A model generated the notes under the pieces. The model searched no databases. It was given only the letters and a program-made list of their open reading frames with translations, and was not told the origin of the DNA. Position numbers and translations under genes: made by a program. From positions 5,535,283-5,599,282 of the forward strand of contig NC_057009.1 of the NCBI RefSeq assembly GCF_000002595.2: a DNA stretch of 64,000 nt, in the 5' to 3' direction. This stretch comes from Chlamydomonas reinhardtii (taxonomy: Eukaryota; Chlorophyta; Chlorophyceae; Chlamydomonadales; Chlamydomonadaceae). Positions 59,588 to 64,000 of the stretch are shown one piece after another (the first letter of the stretch is position 1; each line of letters opens with the position of its first letter).

Positions 59588-61818
59588 TCACACGGCACCC
59601 GCCACCAGCTCCTGGCCATGCCCTTCTCGCCCCTGCTCTGGCACCTGCTCCTCGGCTTGCAGCCGCCTGCTCTTCTTCAACTTGCCCTTCTTTGCCACCG
59701 CCATCACCACCACCGCTGCCTCCTCCTCCCCGTTCCCCAGCGCGGCGCCCTCGTTCCGGTCGCCCTTGCCCTCTGTCCGGCTGCCCTTCTCGACCTTCTT
59801 GAGCTTCTTCCTGCTCTTTGGCCGCTCCGCCTCCGCCTCCTCCCGCTCGTCCTGGCTGGCGGCTGCCGCCGCCGGGGCTGCTGCCGGCCGTATGCCGCAC
59901 AGCACCAGGCGCAGGTCCTCCACCGCCACGTCATGAGCTGCAGCAACTGACACAGCCTGCAGGGGGGTGGGAAGGCGTCGGCAGGAGGAACGCACAGGGG
60001 CAGAGCGGACTGAGTGGAGGGGTTGGCAGGTGGTGAGGTGGGTTGCGAATACCAGCTCATGCTAGTACCAAACCCAGTGCAAAAGAGCGAGGAGGAGAGC
60101 GTGGCTTATGCTGGAACAACGGAATGGGAGGGTGCGTGCCATAACGGAGGAGCCGATGCGTGCCGAAAGCAAGTGACTTGCATACGCGCTGCAATTCCAG
60201 AGCTTGCACGGGCAGACTCACCGCCTCGCCATCCTCCCCCTCTGCCTCCGCGCCTGCGGCTGCTCCCCGCCGTGGCCGCTTGTTGGCTCCACCCCGGCCG
60301 GTCGCGGCTCCCAGCGCCTTTGCTGGTCCGTCTGCGGCCTGCTCCTCCCTGCAGCGGTGGGCATGCAGGAGCAGTCCGTCAAGAACCCCGGCTATGGGTG
60401 CGCCACGGTGCAGACCCTGGTGCGCGCGGCTCCTGACACCTCAGCGTCGCCGCTCACGGCCAGCCGCTCCAGGCCTCGCGCCCCACCGGCCCAAACCACA
60501 CGCCTGTGCACACACACCTTACGGATAGCCTTCAGGGTCTGGGTCCCGGTTACAGGTTCAGCCACGGACAGTCCACCGCCCATTCCATACGCACACTCGC
60601 ACGCGTCCCCCGACCTACCCCGCCGTGTCGCCCCGCGCCCGCTTGCGCCCGGCTCCCTCGTCACCCTCTGCTGCCTGCTGCGGCTGCAGCATGTCGGCGC
60701 AGCGGGCCGCCATGTCCTTGAGCGCGCCCTCCAGCTCGCCGCGAGTGAGGCCCATCTTGTTGGTGAGCGCCGCACGGTCCACCTTGGCCTTGTGCTTCTG
60801 TGGTGTGCGGCAGGGCGCATGGCAGGGCAGCGGCAGGGTGTGAGCGTCTGCAGGCGCACACTACACGGGCGGACACAGCACCGTGGTGTGTACAGCACCC
60901 GAAGCGCCCCGCGGTCCGCCTCAACCATTATGTCCACCACCACGTGCTGGACACGAGCCTCGAACAGCCACGGCCTTTTTCTGCCTTGAAAGCCGCCAGC
61001 TGGGGGTTGCAAACCGCGATGTAAGCGGGCGCTGTGGACGGCTTCGGTACTCACCTTGGCGGCCAATAGGAACGCCCCGGCTAGGAAGGCGGGCCGCGTC
61101 AGGTCTGCCCTCGCCCGCTCCTCGGCCGGCAGCGAGGTCAGGAAGCGGCTCTTGTAGGCGCGCAGTAGCTGCTCCACCGCGGGCCGAAGCTGCAGGCAGC
61201 TGCGTTGAAGGGGCGACCGGAGATGGGGTGGCGAGCAGGACAGGAAGGAGCTGGCGTGGCGTCGGGCCCGCCTGCCCAACACCGCTTGACCCATCATCGC
61301 GACAAACCCAGACCCACGAATTCTTGCGAGCATCACCCATCTGCGCGTACCCGAAAATGGTCACCAGCTCGCGCAGGTCCAGGGCGGGCCGCACATCCAG
61401 CAGGCGCTGGATGCGTGTAAACATTTCGTTGTAAACCTTGGGCGGCGAGCAGCTGAACCGGATAAACTCATCTCGAACTGGCAGCCGGCTCCCAGGAGTC
61501 CTGTTATTAACCACATCAGACGTTCTTTGCTCCAGCGGAATACAATCGAGCATTGCTGCACCCAAAAAACTCACGTCTGGCAGGCCAGCTCCAGGCAGAC
61601 TGCTGGTCGGCAGATTTCTCCCTGTGATGAGTGTGGTGCGTGCTGGTGTGAGCACAACGCGGTGCAAACTTCGCGGACTGTCAAATTCCGAAAACTGTGC
61701 TTGCCTGGCCGAGGCTCCCTGGCTGCTTGAGCTTCAGTAATCGTATGAGTTCATTTGCTTTTCCAAGGACATGTTGTTGGGTGATGCCCAAGGACTTTGC
61801 AAGCGACTTCACGTCCAT
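59588..61818 (-). CDS. ORC6: Origin recognition complex subunit 6
   Basis: Seven exons on the minus strand: 61705-61818, 61575-61621, 61351-61500, 61055-61199, 60619-60797, 60222-60348 and 59588-59956. The phases agree throughout, giving 376 residues. The product tracks plant ORC6: MDVKSLAKSLGITQQHVLGK at the N-terminus, GEICRPAVCLELACQT, VYNEMFTRIQRLLDVRPALD then LRELVTIFGC, LLRAYKSRFLTSLPAEERAR, ADLTRPAFLAGAFLLAAK and KHKAKVDRAALTNKMGLTR. These are the TFIIB-like (cyclin-fold) repeats that bind DNA and help load MCM at replication origins. The C-terminal ~150 residues, rich in Ala, Glu and Lys, are longer than in Arabidopsis and poorly conserved. Intron 1 needs a GC donor (CAG|GCAAGC); all others are GT-AG. 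The match across every junction makes the model firm. Confidence 0.93.
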
Positions 61819-62053
61819 TTCGCCAACTGCGCGCGCTTCTTGCACTTGAAGAGCGCGTTATGTCAATGTTGCATGAATATCAGTGTTGCATCTTCACATA
61901 TATACACAAGCGCAAAAGTGGTATTTGGCGCGAAGTCGCAAACCCCACAGGCCCAGACCGTTCTGCATGGGCAAACCGGCCTTCCTCATCAATGCAGTAC
62001 TCTCAGCAATCAACGGATGTATGGCCTCCGCCTCCTCCATTGCACGCTTCCCC
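61819..62053. promoter_or_regulatory. Short spacer upstream of ORC6
   Basis: About 235 bp separate the ORC6 start from the stop of the next minus-strand gene, so the ORC6 promoter is compact or overlaps the neighbour's 3' UTR. A GCGCGAA/TTTGGCGCG-type E2F-like element (TTTGGCGCGAAG) lies at 61923-61934, consistent with cell-cycle control; this is an inference from the motif alone. Confidence 0.4.
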
Positions 62054-63944
62054 TTAATACCTCGGCACGTCACCGGTGCCTGCAGTGCCAACGTCATCCT
62101 CAGGCAGTGGCGTGCCGGGTGGCGTGGGCGTCCGCACCGCGGCGTGCTGCTGCTGTTGCTGCTGCGCCACCGCCGCCCGCTCACCCGCATGCACCACCGG
62201 CCCCAGCACCGCAGACCCAACCACGGACCCCACCGCCCCCAAGCCGCGGATGCCGGCGCCGCCAACGCCGCCCGCCAGCCACGCCGCGCCCCGCGCCGCG
62301 CCGCGCACCCAGCCAAACGGCCCGCCGCCCCCTCGGCGAGGCGCAGCCGCACTCGCACCGGCGCCCACCGCGCCACCCGAACCCGCATGCACCGCAACGC
62401 CCCCCGGCCCCGCCCCCAGTACCCCATCGCCTCCCTCCGCCATCACTTGCTGCCAGTACGCCGCCGCTGCCGCCGCGGCCTCGGCATCCGTCGGCTCCGC
62501 CACCCCTGCAAACCACTCATCACCGCTGGCGCCCGCACCCTCGCCAAGGGCTGACAGGCCACCGCCCACCGAGCCCGCCCGCGAGGCGGCGGCCCCCTGC
62601 AGCAGCAGCGCACTGCCACCGCCCGCCCCCAACAGCCCCAGCTCGCCGCGACCTGCCTCGCCCGGCTCACTGCTGCCAGCCACCGACCAGCCAATGTGGC
62701 CAAGATGCGGGTGGCCGTGGTGGTGGTGGTGGTGGTGGTGGTGGATGGGCGGGCGGTGGTGCAGGCCACCGGCCTCCTCCTCCCCATCTCCTTCCTCCTC
62801 CTCCTCGCCGCCCGTCGCCCCGTCCTGCTCGCTGCTCGCGTCCTCGCCCTCCCCAGTCTCGCCCTCCTCGCCCTCCTCCTCTGCCTCGTCGTCCCCCTGC
62901 TCGTGCTCCTCCTCATCGCTCGCATGTGACATGCCGTCCAGGGGCGTGAGGGCGCCCGCGCTGCTGCCCAGGATGGACGAGGTGCGGCGGAACACGTGCA
63001 TCGCACCCGAAGCCGCCAGCGCCGCCGCCGTTAGCGAGGGTGGCGGCGGCGGCGGCGCCAGCAGCGGCGGCGGGGTGCCGGTGCCGCCGCTGGCCGCTGC
63101 CGGCGGGAAGGCGCTGACGGAGCGGCTGTGGGCGGAGGTGGCGCCGGCGGTGCCAGCAGCAATGTACCCCGGCGTGGCAGCGGCGCCGCCAGCAGGGGTG
63201 CTGCAAGCGGAGGGAAGCGGAGGCCGCGGCGGGCGGCCTGACGGCGGGCCGCCGCGGCCAACAGAGGCGGCGACGGCGGCCAGGGGCGATGGCTCGGCTG
63301 TCCGCGGCGTGACCGAGGCGGAGGGCGGCGTGATGCGCGGCGGCAGCGGCGACCTGCGCGAACAGGAGCACAACAATAACATGAGCAAGATGAGCACTTC
63401 CGCGCACCCGGTTTGTGTGCGCCTGTGTGTGGGCGCAGTAACCCTGCGCGTCTGAAGCTCTGTGCCCTGGCTGTCGAGTCGCAAACAAAAGGTTGGGTCC
63501 ACACCCGCACGCCTATTCCCACCTGATGGCGACGCCGCCTGGTGTGAGAGCGCCCGCAGACACGGTGCGCTGGTGCCAGGGTGGCGCCGTGCCAGCCGCC
63601 GCACCCGCACCCGCCGGCTGCTGCCCCTGCCCTTGCGCAGCGTGTCCACTGCCACTTGCCGTCACGCCCCGGGTCGTCGTGCCAGCCACCGGCATCGACA
63701 CAGCGCTACCCAGCACAACCCCCTTGCCTCCTGGCGCCGCCGCCGCGCCGGCCGCAAGCGAGGGCATGGGGACGGTGGGTATGGGCATGGAGGGCAGCGG
63801 CGTGGCGGGCGCCGTGCCGGCCGGCGGCGTGACCACGAATGGCCTCATGGATGAGTCGGGGCTGTCGATGGAGAGCAGCAGCTTGCCCATGCGCACGTCC
63901 ACACAGGCCGGGTACACCATGGCGCGAGACAGGCCGTTGGTCAC
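62054..63944 (-). CDS. C-terminal part of an unknown low-complexity protein (runs off the window)
   Basis: Two exons on the minus strand, 63523-63944 and 62054-63353, join in phase 2 and end at 62054; earlier exons lie beyond 64000, since 63945 is preceded by a GCAG acceptor. The visible ~574 residues begin VTNGLSRAMVYPACVDVRMG KLLL (an ordered-looking stretch), then become Ala/Gly/Pro/Ser-rich. A highly acidic tract (DEEEHEQGDDEAEEEGEEGE) is followed by a run of nine His, HLGHIGWSV, and a C-terminal Ala/Gly-rich helix with GPFGWVRGAARGAAWLAGGV. It ends TPPGTPLPEDDVGTAGTGDV. No family could be assigned. The His run may bind metal ions, but it could equally be a simple codon-repeat expansion. 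Confidence 0.6.
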
Positions 63945-64000
63945 CTGCGGGCAGGGCAGGGCACAGCCAAGTAAGCACAGGCGACCGGGCCCGTGTGAGG

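Overview
The window is nuclear DNA of a volvocine green alga, almost certainly Chlamydomonas reinhardtii or a very close relative. Five things point there: very GC-rich coding sequence with long Ala/Gly/Gln/Pro low-complexity runs, dense short introns with GTGAG/GTGCG donors and GCAG acceptors, long (GT)n/(CA)n arrays in introns, a TGTAA poly(A) signal behind two gene models, and an LHCII gene of the LHCBM4/6/8 type. From memory, not from a search, the neighbourhood matches C. reinhardtii chromosome 6 around LHCBM6. Gene models were built by hand by joining exons whose splice sites and reading phases agree.

Layout. 443-4758 (+): four-exon protein of unknown function. 5897-8514 (-): TL29/APX4-type thylakoid-lumen peroxidase homologue. 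9055-11656 (+): NUDT23-type Nudix hydrolase. 13641-15048 (+): LHCII gene, followed by an inverted decayed copy of its own 5' half at 15830-16232 (-). 16667-21519 (+): SLC22/sugar-porter-like MFS transporter. 23682-27127 (-): unknown nuclear-looking protein with AT-hook-like basic stretches. 28084-28801: hAT-like non-autonomous DNA transposon. 29871-31476 (-): chloroplast-type HU protein with a histone-H1-like tail. About 32690-33178 (+): gene remnant. 34262-40044 (-): BTB/POZ protein with a very long Ala-rich tail. 40507-42362 (+): ARGLU1 homologue. 44244-48516 (+): TKL-type kinase that looks like a pseudokinase. 50348-51051: second copy of the transposon. 53100-57453 (+): RWP-RK transcription factor. 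59588-61818 (-): ORC6. 62054-63944 (-): C-terminal part of an unknown protein that continues past the window.

How the genes relate. Four genes serve the plastid: the lumenal TL29-like protein, a predicted organellar FAD pyrophosphatase, an LHCII antenna protein and a nucleoid HU protein. The rest are general nuclear functions (ORC6, RWP-RK, ARGLU1, a kinase-like protein, a BTB adaptor). Genes lie on both strands with no operon logic. No retrovirus-like or Polinton-like element, CRISPR array, rRNA or tRNA was recognised.

The most notable observations are the inverted LHCBM pseudogene beside its parent, the paired hAT-like elements with clean target-site duplications, the kinase with Cys in place of the catalytic Asp, apparent GC-AG introns in ORC6 and the transporter, a 19-nt microexon in the HU gene, and two overlapping open frames in the BTB gene tail.
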